Assembly: GCA_019058315.1 (NCBI GenBank)
Contig: JAHPZH010000006.1
Span: 1-64,000 of the forward strand
Direction: 5' to 3'
DNA: 64,000 nucleotides
From: Candidatus Helarchaeota archaeon
GTDB lineage: Archaea; Asgardarchaeota; Lokiarchaeia; Helarchaeales; RDOG01
The stretch's first letter is position 1. Each line of letters begins with the position of its first letter. Shown piece by piece: positions 36,257-44,595 of this stretch. The notes below the pieces were generated by a model. It was not told the origin of the DNA. It did no database searches and saw nothing but the letters and a program-made list of their open reading frames with translations. Made by a program: the position numbers and the translations under genes.

Positions 36257-37753
36257 ATGAAAAAGAATAGTTATGATGCAATAATTATTGGTTCTGGTAT
36301 TGGTGGTTCAGCTTGTGCTGCACTTCTTTCGCATGCTGGTTTCAAAACCTTAGTTTTGGAAAAAAATGAAAGAATTGGTGGTTTTACATCTTGTTATCAA
36401 AAACAAGGGTTCACTATTGATATATCTATTCACGTCTTTTCAAATGGGATAAATGGGCGTTTTGGTAAGATTTTACATAGAATTGGCCTTGCAACTAAAG
36501 AAAAGGGAAAAATTCAAAGTCAATATCTTAAATTCGTTCCAAATTTAGATAGAAGAACTGCAATTAGGATGCCTAATCAAAAAAATTATTTTTCTATGGG
36601 ATCTATGCTTACACCACAAAGTAAAATTACACCTAAACCCGATTCTGGTAATATTCAAAAAACTGTGTCTAATTTAGGAATGAATAAAGAAGATATGAAT
36701 AATTTGATGAACATTTTTATGACAATATTGGGTCTTACAAAACGAAAAATCAGAAAATTAGAAGAAAACCAATTAACTTTAAAAAATTATATTGAATCAT
36801 TTACAAAAAGTCCATTTATCCACAGTTTTCTTGCGTTTACAGTTGGAGGAATGTTTGCGATTTCTCCACGAAGAGCAAGCGCGGCAGAATTTGTTAGAGG
36901 TATTCAAGAATGGTTTGGCTCCAATGATATGTCATATCCCCTAGGAGGAAGTATCGCTGTTCCACAAGCATTCCTTGAAGGTGTTAAAAAATATGGTGGG
37001 GATATTAGGACCAAAGCACGAGTTTCAGAAATCGTTATCGAGAATAATAGAGCTAAAGGGGTAATTGTTAATGATGAATTTATAGAATCCAGTTTTATTA
37101 TTAGTAATGCCGGAATAAAAAAAACTGTTCTCTCTCTAACAGGGGAAAAATTTTATGAGAATAATTACATTAACAAAGTTAAATCGTTAGTTCCATCAAA
37201 TTCTTCAATAACTTTTAAATTTGCTTTAAATAAACAAATAATACCCAAAGAATTTGGAATGGTAAATATATTCCATAAAAATTTATTAAATCCTAGTAAA
37301 AAATCGGAAGAAGGGGACACAAGATCTACAGGTTTTATGACTATGATACCGTCAAATCTCGATCCAAATCTAGCTCCTCCAGGAAAACAATTAATAATTT
37401 TTGGAACTTTAGCTCCAACAAAAGGCGTTGAAGATTGGAAAAAGTGGACGGATATGCATTATGAAGAAATTTTACGAAATTACCCAGAAATTGAAGACCA
37501 AATTATTTTTGTGGATGTTTCGACTCCTTTAGATTTGGCTCAACTTTCAGGAAAAAAGTATGGACCAATAGAATCTACGGCCTTAATTCCTTCGCAATCA
37601 GGACCTAATAGAATATCCTCAGAATTGCCGATTGATGGTCTTTATGTCGTAGGGGATAGTGCTGGAACTAATACTCATGGTATTGGAACACAACTTGCAG
37701 CAGATAGCGCTATCAAGTGTGCCGATTTGATAATTTCGAAATATAAGCAGTAA
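36257..37753 (+). CDS. Phytoene desaturase/CrtI-like FAD-dependent oxidoreductase
   Basis: A 498-residue flavoprotein. The N-terminal Rossmann motif is DAIIIGSGIGGSACAALLSH at residues 6-25, followed by the acidic strand end LVLEKNERIGGFTSCY, typical of the CrtI, carotenoid isomerase and related amine oxidase-like group. A C-terminal FAD-contacting motif, GLYVVGDSAGTNTHGIGTQL, is near 460. The substrate may be an isoprenoid chain such as an archaeal lipid or carotenoid precursor, but this cannot be decided. No neighbouring carotenoid or lipid genes are seen. Confidence 0.8.
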   Translation: MKKNSYDAIIIGSGIGGSACAALLSHAGFKTLVLEKNERIGGFTSCYQKQGFTIDISIHVFSNGINGRFGKILHRIGLATKEKGKIQSQYLKFVPNLDRRTAIRMPNQKNYFSMGSMLTPQSKITPKPDSGNIQKTVSNLGMNKEDMNNLMNIFMTILGLTKRKIRKLEENQLTLKNYIESFTKSPFIHSFLAFTVGGMFAISPRRASAAEFVRGIQEWFGSNDMSYPLGGSIAVPQAFLEGVKKYGGDIRTKARVSEIVIENNRAKGVIVNDEFIESSFIISNAGIKKTVLSLTGEKFYENNYINKVKSLVPSNSSITFKFALNKQIIPKEFGMVNIFHKNLLNPSKKSEEGDTRSTGFMTMIPSNLDPNLAPPGKQLIIFGTLAPTKGVEDWKKWTDMHYEEILRNYPEIEDQIIFVDVSTPLDLAQLSGKKYGPIESTALIPSQSGPNRISSELPIDGLYVVGDSAGTNTHGIGTQLAADSAIKCADLIISKYKQ

Positions 37754-37862
37754 ATCTTCTTTTTTCTAAATTTCAGATCACTATTTGTGGAGTTTAAATA
37801 GGGATCTGAGAGTAAGAGTGCAATATGAAAAAAGAGTGAGAGCATTCCGAAAGTATTAGGAT

Positions 37863-38102
37863 TTGATAAAAATGATGCTACCATGTTTTAAATGTAAAAA
37901 TTGTAATACAAATTGGATTATAGATATCTATTCAGATTCTAAAGAAGGTATTATTCAAGAATTCATAAGCCAAATGTGTTGCCCAATCTGTGGGAAAAGG
38001 AATTTGAGAGTATGTTTTATTCGAAAAGTAGATGATGAAACTCCTGATATTATACAAGAGTCATTTAATAATTGTGATGAAATTACTCAATCTTTAATGT
38101 AA
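37863..38102 (+). CDS. Small zinc-ribbon-like protein
   Basis: A 79-residue protein with two cysteine pairs: CFKCKNCNTNW near residue 8 and CCPICGKRNL near 39, consistent with a zinc ribbon. The remaining residues are acidic at the C-terminus. No family is recognised. Possible starts are TTG 37863-region codons or the ATG at residue 4. It follows the CrtI-like gene by about 110 bp and converges on the frameshifted Cys-rich gene. Confidence 0.5.
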   Translation: MIKMMLPCFKCKNCNTNWIIDIYSDSKEGIIQEFISQMCCPICGKRNLRVCFIRKVDDETPDIIQESFNNCDEITQSLM

Positions 38103-38127
38103 TTTGTATTCGAAAATTCTTCTTAAA

Positions 38128-38476
38128 TTAAGTTCCTCGTCTTCTATATTTACACCCTTTTATGGGACAAAATCTATATTGAGGAGCAGAAGATCCGGCA
38201 ACTGGTCTTTTAATAATCCATCCAGAAACCCAACCATGATGTGGACAGTAATATTTTTCTCTATCTTTTAAATTTTCATCTTGTTCGTCTTGTGTAACTT
38301 TAAAATTACATACATCATGTGTTTGTTTATATTTTTCATTTACTGGACATACATTCCCTTTACGTTTAATTAAATTTACGCGGGCTATCCTCAGAATTTA
38401 TACATCCAGTACAATCTACTGGAATTTCTTTCACCTCATGTTCATATTTAATTATTGAAAGATTGTCTTTATACAT
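38128..38476 (-). pseudogene. Cys/His-rich small protein, frameshifted
   Basis: The frame starting at ATG (complement of 38474-38476) encodes MYKDNLSIIKYEHEVKE and VDCTGCINSEDS, then runs into a stop. The next frame continues without a stop from about 38385 to 38128 and encodes KGNVCPVNEKYKQTHDVC, YYCPHHGWVSGW and FCPIKGCKYRRRG. Together they give a protein of about 115 residues with four cysteine pairs or Cys-His clusters, suggesting one or two zinc sites. The total length is one base out of frame. The region lies in the roughly 490-bp gap before the ADP-dependent kinase. It could be decay or sequencing error. Confidence 0.65.
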
Positions 38477-38580
38477 TATAATAAATTAGTTTAATTTTTA
38501 AAAAATAAACTTCATATAATCCTTAATAAGAAAAGAAATTTATTTTATCAACTACTACTTAAAAAGCAATTATTTAATTA

Positions 38581-38587
38581 GGAGGAA
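38581..38587 (+). promoter_or_regulatory. Strong Shine-Dalgarno for the ADP-dependent kinase
   Basis: GGAGGAA lies about 9 bp before the ATG at 38597. Most genes in this window lack such a strong site, so it supports this start and efficient translation. Confidence 0.6.
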
Positions 38588-38596
38588 CTACTACCT

Positions 38597-40117
38597 ATGA
38601 TAGCTGCTATTTGGAATCAACGTTTAATAACAGCAGTGGAACGTGCTAGATTAGCTCATAATGTATTTTGTGCATATAATGCTAATATCGATGCAAAAGA
38701 ATATATTAATGCTCAAAAAATTCATGTGGCATTTTTAAAAGACCCTTATCTTGTAGATAGAGTAAAAGCTGCAGTTAAAAATCCTCCCGATGAAATTCGC
38801 TCACCTGCAGATTTTTTAGCAGGTCTATATTTAGCTATGAAAGAAGGAAAATCTTTACAATGGGAAATCCGGGAAAAAAATAGAGAAATGTTAGAATGGT
38901 TTGATGAATACTTTGAAAATCCTGATGAAACTCGTATGGGTGGACAAACTGGCATTATTGCTAATTTATTGTCTATTTTAGGAGTAGAAGCTATTGTTTA
39001 CCTACCATTATTATCAAAAAAACAAGCTGAAATTTTTAGAAAAGAGCGTATATTTGTTCCTGTTAATAAAAATGATGTTGCAGAATTTCTTCCAATCCAA
39101 GAAGCTTATCGTGAAAAAGATGATACAAAAATAAATTGGGTATTTGAATTTAGAGAAGGTGGTAAGTTTCCTGTTCCTATTGAAGATAATGAAATAATTA
39201 TTGCCCCTCGTACAAATAGGTTTATTGTGGCAAGTAGACCTCCAGGTTTGATTCCTGTATGTGACTCAAAGACTGAAATAATTCTACCACAAATTGGAGA
39301 ACGTGTCGATAGAGTTATTCTTGGTGGTTATCAATACCTACGTCAAAGATATCCTGATGGTAAGACTTGTTCTGATTATTTGGATATAATTACAAAGCAT
39401 CTATTAATGTTAAAATCTAAAAACCTTTTGTTAAGGCTTCATATGGAATTTGCAGGTATTCCAAACGAACATATTAGGAAAGACATTTTGCTTAAAATCT
39501 CTCCTCAAATAAATAGCCTGGGTCTAAATGAGGTAGAAATTTTAATGGCCCTTGAGATTCTAGAATGTGAAGATGAAATTGAAATGATTAAAGCGAATGA
39601 AAATGCTTATACATTATATTTGGGTATGCTAAAAATGGCAGAATTATTAGGTTTAGAAAGAATTCATCTTCATAATCTAGGTTATCATGTTTTATACCTT
39701 AATAAATGTTATCCAACTTCTGCTTATGCTGCTAGAAATGCATTACTTTATGCTTCTAATATTGGGGCCACAAGAGCTCTAATGGGAGACTTTTACTCTC
39801 GAAGACCTGTAAGTTATGAAATTGAAATTGGAAAAACAGTGAGTATATCTTATACAGGATTAAAACAGTTAGAATTTTTTGCTGATAAAATGCTCAAAGA
39901 AGGAGTTAAATTTGATAAAGATAAATTTATGGATGAAGGAATACTAGAATTTGATAAATATTATGTCATTATTGCTCCTGCTCAAATTGCACCTTATCCT
40001 CAGAGTACCGTCGGGATTGGGGATTCTGTTAGTGCAGCTGCATTTGTTGCAGATGAGGCCAGGGATCCTCATGGTGAGAAAGAACACTGTGTAAGTCCTG
40101 AAACTGAACATATTTAA
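38597..40117 (+). CDS. ADP-dependent phosphofructokinase/glucokinase family kinase
   Basis: A 506-residue ribokinase-fold kinase of the archaeal ADP-dependent group that uses ADP to phosphorylate fructose-6-phosphate or glucose in the modified Embden-Meyerhof pathway. Signatures include VFCAYNANIDAKEY near the N-terminus, RMGGQTGIIANLLSILG near 114, the substrate-region LRLHMEFAGIP near 275 and the catalytic GIGDSVSAAAFVADEA near 473, which contains the base Asp. Length fits the family. The choice between glucokinase and phosphofructokinase needs an alignment. A strong ribosome-binding site precedes it. The candidate replication origin begins right after its stop. Confidence 0.88.
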   Translation: MIAAIWNQRLITAVERARLAHNVFCAYNANIDAKEYINAQKIHVAFLKDPYLVDRVKAAVKNPPDEIRSPADFLAGLYLAMKEGKSLQWEIREKNREMLEWFDEYFENPDETRMGGQTGIIANLLSILGVEAIVYLPLLSKKQAEIFRKERIFVPVNKNDVAEFLPIQEAYREKDDTKINWVFEFREGGKFPVPIEDNEIIIAPRTNRFIVASRPPGLIPVCDSKTEIILPQIGERVDRVILGGYQYLRQRYPDGKTCSDYLDIITKHLLMLKSKNLLLRLHMEFAGIPNEHIRKDILLKISPQINSLGLNEVEILMALEILECEDEIEMIKANENAYTLYLGMLKMAELLGLERIHLHNLGYHVLYLNKCYPTSAYAARNALLYASNIGATRALMGDFYSRRPVSYEIEIGKTVSISYTGLKQLEFFADKMLKEGVKFDKDKFMDEGILEFDKYYVIIAPAQIAPYPQSTVGIGDSVSAAAFVADEARDPHGEKEHCVSPETEHI

Positions 40118-40142
40118 CGTTATTTCTTGTTTTTATTTTATT

Positions 40143-40164
40143 TTTCCAATAGAAATTAAGGGGT
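40143..40164 (+). promoter_or_regulatory. ORB-like site A
   Basis: TTCCAATAGAAATTAAGGGG follows the ORB layout, with one mismatch in the second half of the dyad and a complete four-G string followed by T. It is 26 bp after the kinase stop codon. Confidence 0.6.
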
Positions 40165-40281
40165 CATTTATTTTTTATGTCAAATCTATTTGAGCTAATT
40201 TATTTTTTCCTAAAATTCTTATCAATTAACTCAATTTGATTTGAGTTAAATAATTTCTTTGGCCTGGAATTGACTTTACAT

Positions 40282-40328
40282 TGTTTGTAAATACTTTAAA
40301 TTAATCATTCTAAAACTATTTACAAACA
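40282..40328. repeat. 47-bp palindromic element, copy 1
   Basis: TGTTTGTAAATA (40282-40293) and TATTTACAAACA (40317-40328) are perfect 12-bp inverted repeats around a 23-nt spacer. The second copy at 41006-41052 has identical arms and an identical spacer length but a different spacer sequence. Conservation of the arms and not of the loop points to binding of a dimeric or paired protein. Confidence 0.75.
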
Positions 40329-40364
40329 TTTAATTTTTTGCTTAATTTGAAAAATTTTCAAAAG

Positions 40365-40387
40365 ACTCCTTCATTTCCATTGGAATT
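40365..40387 (-). promoter_or_regulatory. ORB-like site C
   Basis: On the minus strand the site reads ATTCCAATGGAAATGAAGGA, with a perfect TTCCA/TGGAA dyad and a slightly weakened G-string (GGAG). It lies 37 bp after palindrome copy 1. Confidence 0.65.
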
Positions 40388-40550
40388 TCACAATATCTAT
40401 TTACTTCTAATATTTAATCAATAAAAATTTATAAATTTATAAAGAAATTTTTACAGAGACTTTAAATATCCTTCTTATCCATAACTAACGACTCATATTA
40501 TTATCATAAATAAAAAGATAATAATTATATAGCTTAGCATATTATTATCA

Positions 40551-40572
40551 GTTCCAATGGAAAATAAGGGGT
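40551..40572 (+). promoter_or_regulatory. ORB-like site B
   Basis: TTCCAATGGAAAATAAGGGG preceded by G and followed by T: a full dyad and complete G-string. This is the best match of the four to the ORB pattern. Confidence 0.7.
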
Positions 40573-40767
40573 GTTAAAATCAATTTTTTTTTCTGGAAAT
40601 CTAATAAAAATGTTAGGACTAAAAGGAAAAAATAGAGAATTAAAATATAAATCAAATTTAAAATAGGTAAAATTTTGAGTTAATATTATTTTTAATAAAT
40701 GAAAGAGGATATAAAATCAGGTCTTATAACTTATAAAGTTCTTTATTTTTCTTACATAGATTTCATA

Positions 40768-40789
40768 ACCCCTTCATTTCAACTGGAAC
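40768..40789 (-). promoter_or_regulatory. ORB-like site D
   Basis: On the minus strand it reads GTTCCAGTTGAAATGAAGGG followed by GT. The dyad has one change (TTGAA for TGGAA), and the G-string is complete. It is oriented toward site B. Confidence 0.65.
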
Positions 40790-41005
40790 TTAAATATTAG
40801 TACCATTTAGATGATATCTAGGGACTATTAAATGGTCAGATCAAATCAAAAGAAATACGAAAAATTATATTATAGAACATTACAAAAAATTAATATAAAA
40901 TTTTTAATTTTTTTAAACAAATTTACAATTTATCAATTCATAAAAGGTCAATTTCAGGGTTAATAACTATAGAAAAAATTATTATCTATTAGAAATCAAA
41001 ATAAA

Positions 41006-41052
41006 TGTTTGTAAATAGAAGATCATAAATTATAAATTACTATTTACAAACA
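41006..41052. repeat. 47-bp palindromic element, copy 2
   Basis: TGTTTGTAAATA (41006-41017) and TATTTACAAACA (41041-41052) with a 23-nt spacer, matching copy 1 exactly in arm sequence and geometry. It ends 10 bp before the ATG of the 131-residue gene, so it overlaps the place where a promoter or 5' leader would be and may regulate that gene. Confidence 0.75.
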
Positions 41053-41062
41053 CATAATAAAT

Positions 41063-41458
41063 ATGGTTAAAGTTGAAAAATTAGGTATCATAATTAAAAA
41101 TGGAAAAAAAGTAATTGATGAAAACAATAGAAAGTTCAAAAATGAAATGAAAATACATAATGAAACATTAAAGGAGAATCAAAATTTATTTTTACGTGAT
41201 ACTTATGTGAAGAGGGGAAAAAAAATCTATAAATATTGGTATAGATATGAGTGGGATCCTATAAAAAAAAGAACAGTCCATAAATATATTGGAAAAGCGA
41301 AACCTAATGAAGAAGTTCCGGATCCTCCAATAAATCCATTATACGACCTTAATTTTAAAGAAATAAAAGGGACAAATGATATCATTTTATTATTAAAAGA
41401 TTACGAGCAGTATAAAGAATATTTTAAAGAATGTAAAATACAATACATAATAAAATAA
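41063..41458 (+). CDS. Uncharacterised 131-residue basic protein next to the candidate origin
   Basis: A small basic protein with a helical N-terminus and a central segment TYVKRGKKIYKYWYRYEW followed by RTVHKYIGKAKP (residues about 47-78). That aromatic/basic pattern ending in YIGK resembles beta-rich nucleic-acid-binding segments in small archaeal proteins and in the N-termini of some transposases or integrases, but I cannot name the family. The C-terminus is acidic then hydrophobic. The gene begins 10 bp after palindrome copy 2, suggesting that it may be autoregulated or may itself bind the element. Confidence 0.5.
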   Translation: MVKVEKLGIIIKNGKKVIDENNRKFKNEMKIHNETLKENQNLFLRDTYVKRGKKIYKYWYRYEWDPIKKRTVHKYIGKAKPNEEVPDPPINPLYDLNFKEIKGTNDIILLLKDYEQYKEYFKECKIQYIIK

Positions 41459-41500
41459 ACATATTAAAGGTATTATTTAGAATAGAAAACTATATAGAGA

Positions 41501-42274
41501 CTAATTTAATTCAGATAATATACTATCAACTATCTCTAAGGCGTCTTCTTTTTTCAAATTCTTTATAAAATGTAAAGTTATTGCAATACCTATTGGAATA
41601 GCTATAAGACTTGCTATTAGAACATAATCTGATAAATTGTCTTTATTTATAAGTAGAGGTAGTAAAGATTGTAAAATTTGTATAGGCCCATTATCCGGTT
41701 TTTGGAAAGTACAGGGCTCAACTGTATAGCTATATTCAATTGAACATTGGTATTCTTCAACCCAAATAAAATCCAATAAAATATCTGACCATTCTAAAAT
41801 TTCTGTTATTAACAAACACTCCCATTTAATAAGAGTTCCGGCGTTTTGATTAGGAATAGTTCCATTATAGATATAATCGTACTCAGGAGTAGTATTGTTA
41901 ATCTTAAGATCCATTGCAATCTCATTTCTTATCGTCCAATTATCATTGGTCCATCTTAGATTTACCCCAACAACTCTCCGGCTAGCCTCTAGAGGCGGAG
42001 GGTCTTCTGGGAACCATAAAATATGATCTACTTTGATATATGTAGTAATATTTACGGAATCATTAAAAAATACGGTGGTTTTATTTGGATTTTGAGTAAT
42101 ATTTGTAAAATAAATATCATTGAGAGAGTTTAATTGTGGAACTTTTAATAAATTAGGATTAAGCAAAAGTGATAAATTAGGGGTATTTTTTGGAGGAAAA
42201 CAACTTAAAGGTAATATGATTATTGATATGAGGCAGATAAAAAAGAACTTTTTTATTACCTTTTGTTTCCCCAA
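41501..42274 (-). CDS. Putative surface protein with N-terminal signal and C-terminal membrane anchor
   Basis: A 257-residue protein beginning at TTG (complement of 42272-42274). A basic start and hydrophobic stretch (VIKKFFFICLISIIILPLSC) form a signal peptide or anchor. The middle is a beta-rich extracellular-type region with Asn-rich N-glycosylation-like sequons (NITQNPNKTTVFFNDSVNIT) and aromatic strands (GVNLRWTNDNWTIRNEIAMD). A C-terminal helix (DYVLIASLIAIPIGIAITLH) with following lysines would anchor it in the membrane. The family is not recognised. It is oriented against the origin-linked small gene, with stops 42 bp apart. Confidence 0.6.
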   Translation of the reverse strand: MGKQKVIKKFFFICLISIIILPLSCFPPKNTPNLSLLLNPNLLKVPQLNSLNDIYFTNITQNPNKTTVFFNDSVNITTYIKVDHILWFPEDPPPLEASRRVVGVNLRWTNDNWTIRNEIAMDLKINNTTPEYDYIYNGTIPNQNAGTLIKWECLLITEILEWSDILLDFIWVEEYQCSIEYSYTVEPCTFQKPDNGPIQILQSLLPLLINKDNLSDYVLIASLIAIPIGIAITLHFIKNLKKEDALEIVDSILSELN

Positions 42275-42449
42275 CAGGTTACATCATCTCCTTTAGCTAG
42301 CAATATTCTCTTACCTCAAAAAATAGTTTGAATTAATATAAGAATATTACATAGAATCCTATATATTTATGATTCTCTAAAAACTTAAAATTACTCATAT
42401 TTAACTGTCAATGTTAAAACATAAAAATTAATTAGACCACTTTTAATTT

Positions 42450-43865
42450 ATGGAAAAGAAAAATCTTTCTGACAAAAATATATTTATTTTTGATCTAGAC
42501 GGGGTAATATATTTAGGGAATCAAATAGTTCCTGGAGCACTTGAAGTAATTAATAAATTAGAGAAATTCGGGAAAAAGATTTATTATCTTACAAACAATT
42601 CAACAAAGACTAGGGAGGATTATGTTAAAAAATTAGAAAAGATGGGGATAAAATCAAAAATTGAGAACATAATAACAAGTGCTTATGCAGCAGCTTTATA
42701 TTTAAAGAATAAAGAAATAAGGAAGAAAAGTAAAGCAAGTGTTTTTGTTATTGGGGAAAATGGTATTGTATCAGAATTAGAAAAAATGGAGTTTAAAGTC
42801 TATACAGAATTTAAAGAAGATTTAAAAATTGATTATGTTGTAGTTGGGTTAGATAGCAATTTTCATTATAATAAATTATCCGGTGGATTGTATTATATTT
42901 CAAAAGGTGCTGAATTCATAGCAACTAACGCGGATCCTACACTTCCAACCGAAAAATATGCTTTACCAGGAGCAGGAACTATGGTCTCTGCATTAGAAAC
43001 ATGCACAAATAAAAAACCTTCAATTATTATTGGAAAACCAAATCCTTACACAATAGAATCTATTTTAAAGAAAGAGAAAGCCAAAGCCAAAGACGCAGTA
43101 ATGGTTGGAGATAGAATTTCAACGGATATTTTAGCAGGTAAAAATGCCAATACAACTACAATCTTCGTAAAAACTGGAGCAGGAGAAAATGAAGCTAGTA
43201 AAATTCATTCTGAAAATATTTTTCCCGATTTAACATTAAAATCAGTAAAAGGTCTCCTCCCATTATTGGAAAAAGAAAAAATCGAAACAACAATGAGAAT
43301 CGCAAAACCAACAAAATTTTATTTTTTTCTAGAAAATTTTGCAAAATATACAGCTTTTCAAAGGATGGAAATGATCAATTTATTCAGACGAATATTAAAA
43401 GAGCAAGAATTTATATTAAAGAATTATAAGCAAGATTTTTTGCAAGTGTGGAAAAATTGGGTTGAAGAATATGGTGGAGCAGAAGTCGCAGATTTTTTTG
43501 TAAATAATTGTGATGAACTCATTTTAAAATGGTTAACTGTGATATTTCCATTTAGGAAAGAGGATTTTAAGATACTTATCAAGAAGGGAGGAACTAATGT
43601 AGATGTTGTTTTAGACATTTCGTATTTTTTTATGGAAAAAGAAATAAGTTTTATAGACTTTTTAATTAAAGAATTTGATATTGAAGAGGTTACAGCTCAA
43701 GTAGCATTAATTAGAACGTTAGCAGAAACAATTTTAATTTTTTGTCAAATATGGAATGAAATAAGTGGATATGATTTTACTATAATGCCTGAAGAGGAAA
43801 AAACAGATAAAAAGGGTAAAGGAATTGTGTTTAATATGCTTTTTACTCTAAGACCCTCTTTTTAA
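42450..43865 (+). CDS. HAD-IIA (NagD-like) phosphatase with a helical C-terminal extension
   Basis: A 471-residue protein. Residues 1-270 are a NagD/4-nitrophenylphosphatase-like HAD-IIA domain: motif I FDLDGVIYLGNQIVPGA, motif II YYLTNNSTKTREDYV, the cap region with ATNADPTLPT, the Lys motif IIIGKPNPYTIESIL and motif III MVGDRISTDILAGKNA. Residues about 280-455 form an added helical region (FFLENFAKYTAFQRMEMINL; YGGAEVADFFVNNCDELILK; IDFLIKEFDIEEVTAQVALI) that I do not recognise. Family members normally end near residue 265, so this is a fusion. The substrate is unknown. Confidence 0.85.
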   Translation: MEKKNLSDKNIFIFDLDGVIYLGNQIVPGALEVINKLEKFGKKIYYLTNNSTKTREDYVKKLEKMGIKSKIENIITSAYAAALYLKNKEIRKKSKASVFVIGENGIVSELEKMEFKVYTEFKEDLKIDYVVVGLDSNFHYNKLSGGLYYISKGAEFIATNADPTLPTEKYALPGAGTMVSALETCTNKKPSIIIGKPNPYTIESILKKEKAKAKDAVMVGDRISTDILAGKNANTTTIFVKTGAGENEASKIHSENIFPDLTLKSVKGLLPLLEKEKIETTMRIAKPTKFYFFLENFAKYTAFQRMEMINLFRRILKEQEFILKNYKQDFLQVWKNWVEEYGGAEVADFFVNNCDELILKWLTVIFPFRKEDFKILIKKGGTNVDVVLDISYFFMEKEISFIDFLIKEFDIEEVTAQVALIRTLAETILIFCQIWNEISGYDFTIMPEEEKTDKKGKGIVFNMLFTLRPSF

Positions 43866-43955
43866 TCTACGTTAAATTATTTTGGTTTATAATTAAATTT
43901 TCGTGTAGTTTAATTATAAAAGTCTAAAAGTGTAGGGCGGAAAGGTGTAAAATCG

Positions 43956-44555
43956 ATGATAATTGATTTTGGATCTAAGACAATTCAAAGTAAAATTGTA
44001 TTTTATGGCCCTGCAATGAGTGGTAAGACGACAGCACTTAAATATCTTTTTAATAAATTTAATGGAGAATTAATCTCGATAACTACTAGCCATTTAGAGA
44101 AGCCTAGAACCTTATTTTATGATTATGGTTGTATAGATCTTAAATTCGGAGTTTGGAAATTAAAACTCAATTTATGGACCGCTACTGGTCAAGATTTTTA
44201 TTGTGCTACTCGAAGTACGGTATTACAAGGAGTTGATGGAATAATATTCGTCGCTGATTCTCGAAGAGAAATATTAGATGAAAACAAAAGAAGTTGGAGT
44301 GAATTAGTTGAATATTTTGGTGATAAGCTCGTAAATATAATACCTATAATTGTATGTTTAAATAAACAGGATCTTGAAAATTTAACACCTGAGGACTTAT
44401 TTAAAGAGTATTTAGATTTGAAAGAAAATGTAGAAATAATTAAAATGATAGCAATTAGGGGAGAAAAGGTATATGATGCATTTACAAGGATATTCAAAAA
44501 TATATTTTCAGTTCATAGTAACATAAAAGATACTATAAGTCATCAATTAAAATGA
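43956..44555 (+). CDS. MglA/Arf-like small GTPase
   Basis: A 199-residue Ras-superfamily GTPase. G1 is FYGPAMSGKTTALKYLF near 18, G3 reads WTATGQDFYCATRSTVLQG near 73 (ATGQ in place of DTAGQ/DVGGQ), a hydrophobic strand GIIFVADSR follows, and G4 is CLNKQDLENL near 135. The GxxxSGKTT pattern and TxTGQxFY sequence resemble bacterial and archaeal MglA-type proteins that work with roadblock partners. No lipidation signal is seen. The gene follows the HAD fusion by 90 bp on the same strand. Roadblock proteins in this window are encoded elsewhere. Confidence 0.82.
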   Translation: MIIDFGSKTIQSKIVFYGPAMSGKTTALKYLFNKFNGELISITTSHLEKPRTLFYDYGCIDLKFGVWKLKLNLWTATGQDFYCATRSTVLQGVDGIIFVADSRREILDENKRSWSELVEYFGDKLVNIIPIIVCLNKQDLENLTPEDLFKEYLDLKENVEIIKMIAIRGEKVYDAFTRIFKNIFSVHSNIKDTISHQLK

Positions 44556-44595
44556 AAATAATATAAAAAATAAAAAAAAGATTAGAAGAACATAA

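Larger units (their letters stand above)
40118..41062. other. Candidate chromosomal replication origin (oriC)
   Basis: A 945-bp gene-free AT-rich region between the ADP-dependent kinase and a small gene. It contains four sequences resembling archaeal origin recognition boxes, in alternating orientation, and two 47-bp palindromic elements with identical 12-bp arms. Archaeal ORBs are a dyad TTCCA...TGGAA followed by a G-string and are bound by Orc1/Cdc6; each of the four sites has this architecture. The AT-rich stretches between them could serve as unwinding elements. The replication genes elsewhere in the window (mcm, GINS, rfcS, DP1, cdc6) fit an origin-proximal location. No direct experimental or skew evidence is available here. 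Confidence 0.7.

Noticed and set aside
36257..37753. CrtI-like gene considered as part of a carotenoid cluster
   Set aside because: No phytoene synthase, cyclase or other carotenoid gene is nearby.
40143..40789. Repeats at the origin considered as a CRISPR remnant
   Set aside because: The four copies alternate in orientation and are about 200 bp apart, with no uniform spacers and no cas genes; the dyad plus G-string fits ORBs better.
40282..41052. Paired palindromes considered as terminal inverted repeats of a mobile element
   Set aside because: Each element is itself a complete palindrome, and no transposase gene or target duplication lies between them.
41501..42274. Signal-bearing protein considered as a lipoprotein
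   Set aside because: The sequence LPLSC is lipobox-like, but a C-terminal anchor is present and archaeal lipobox use is uncertain, so it was left as a surface protein.
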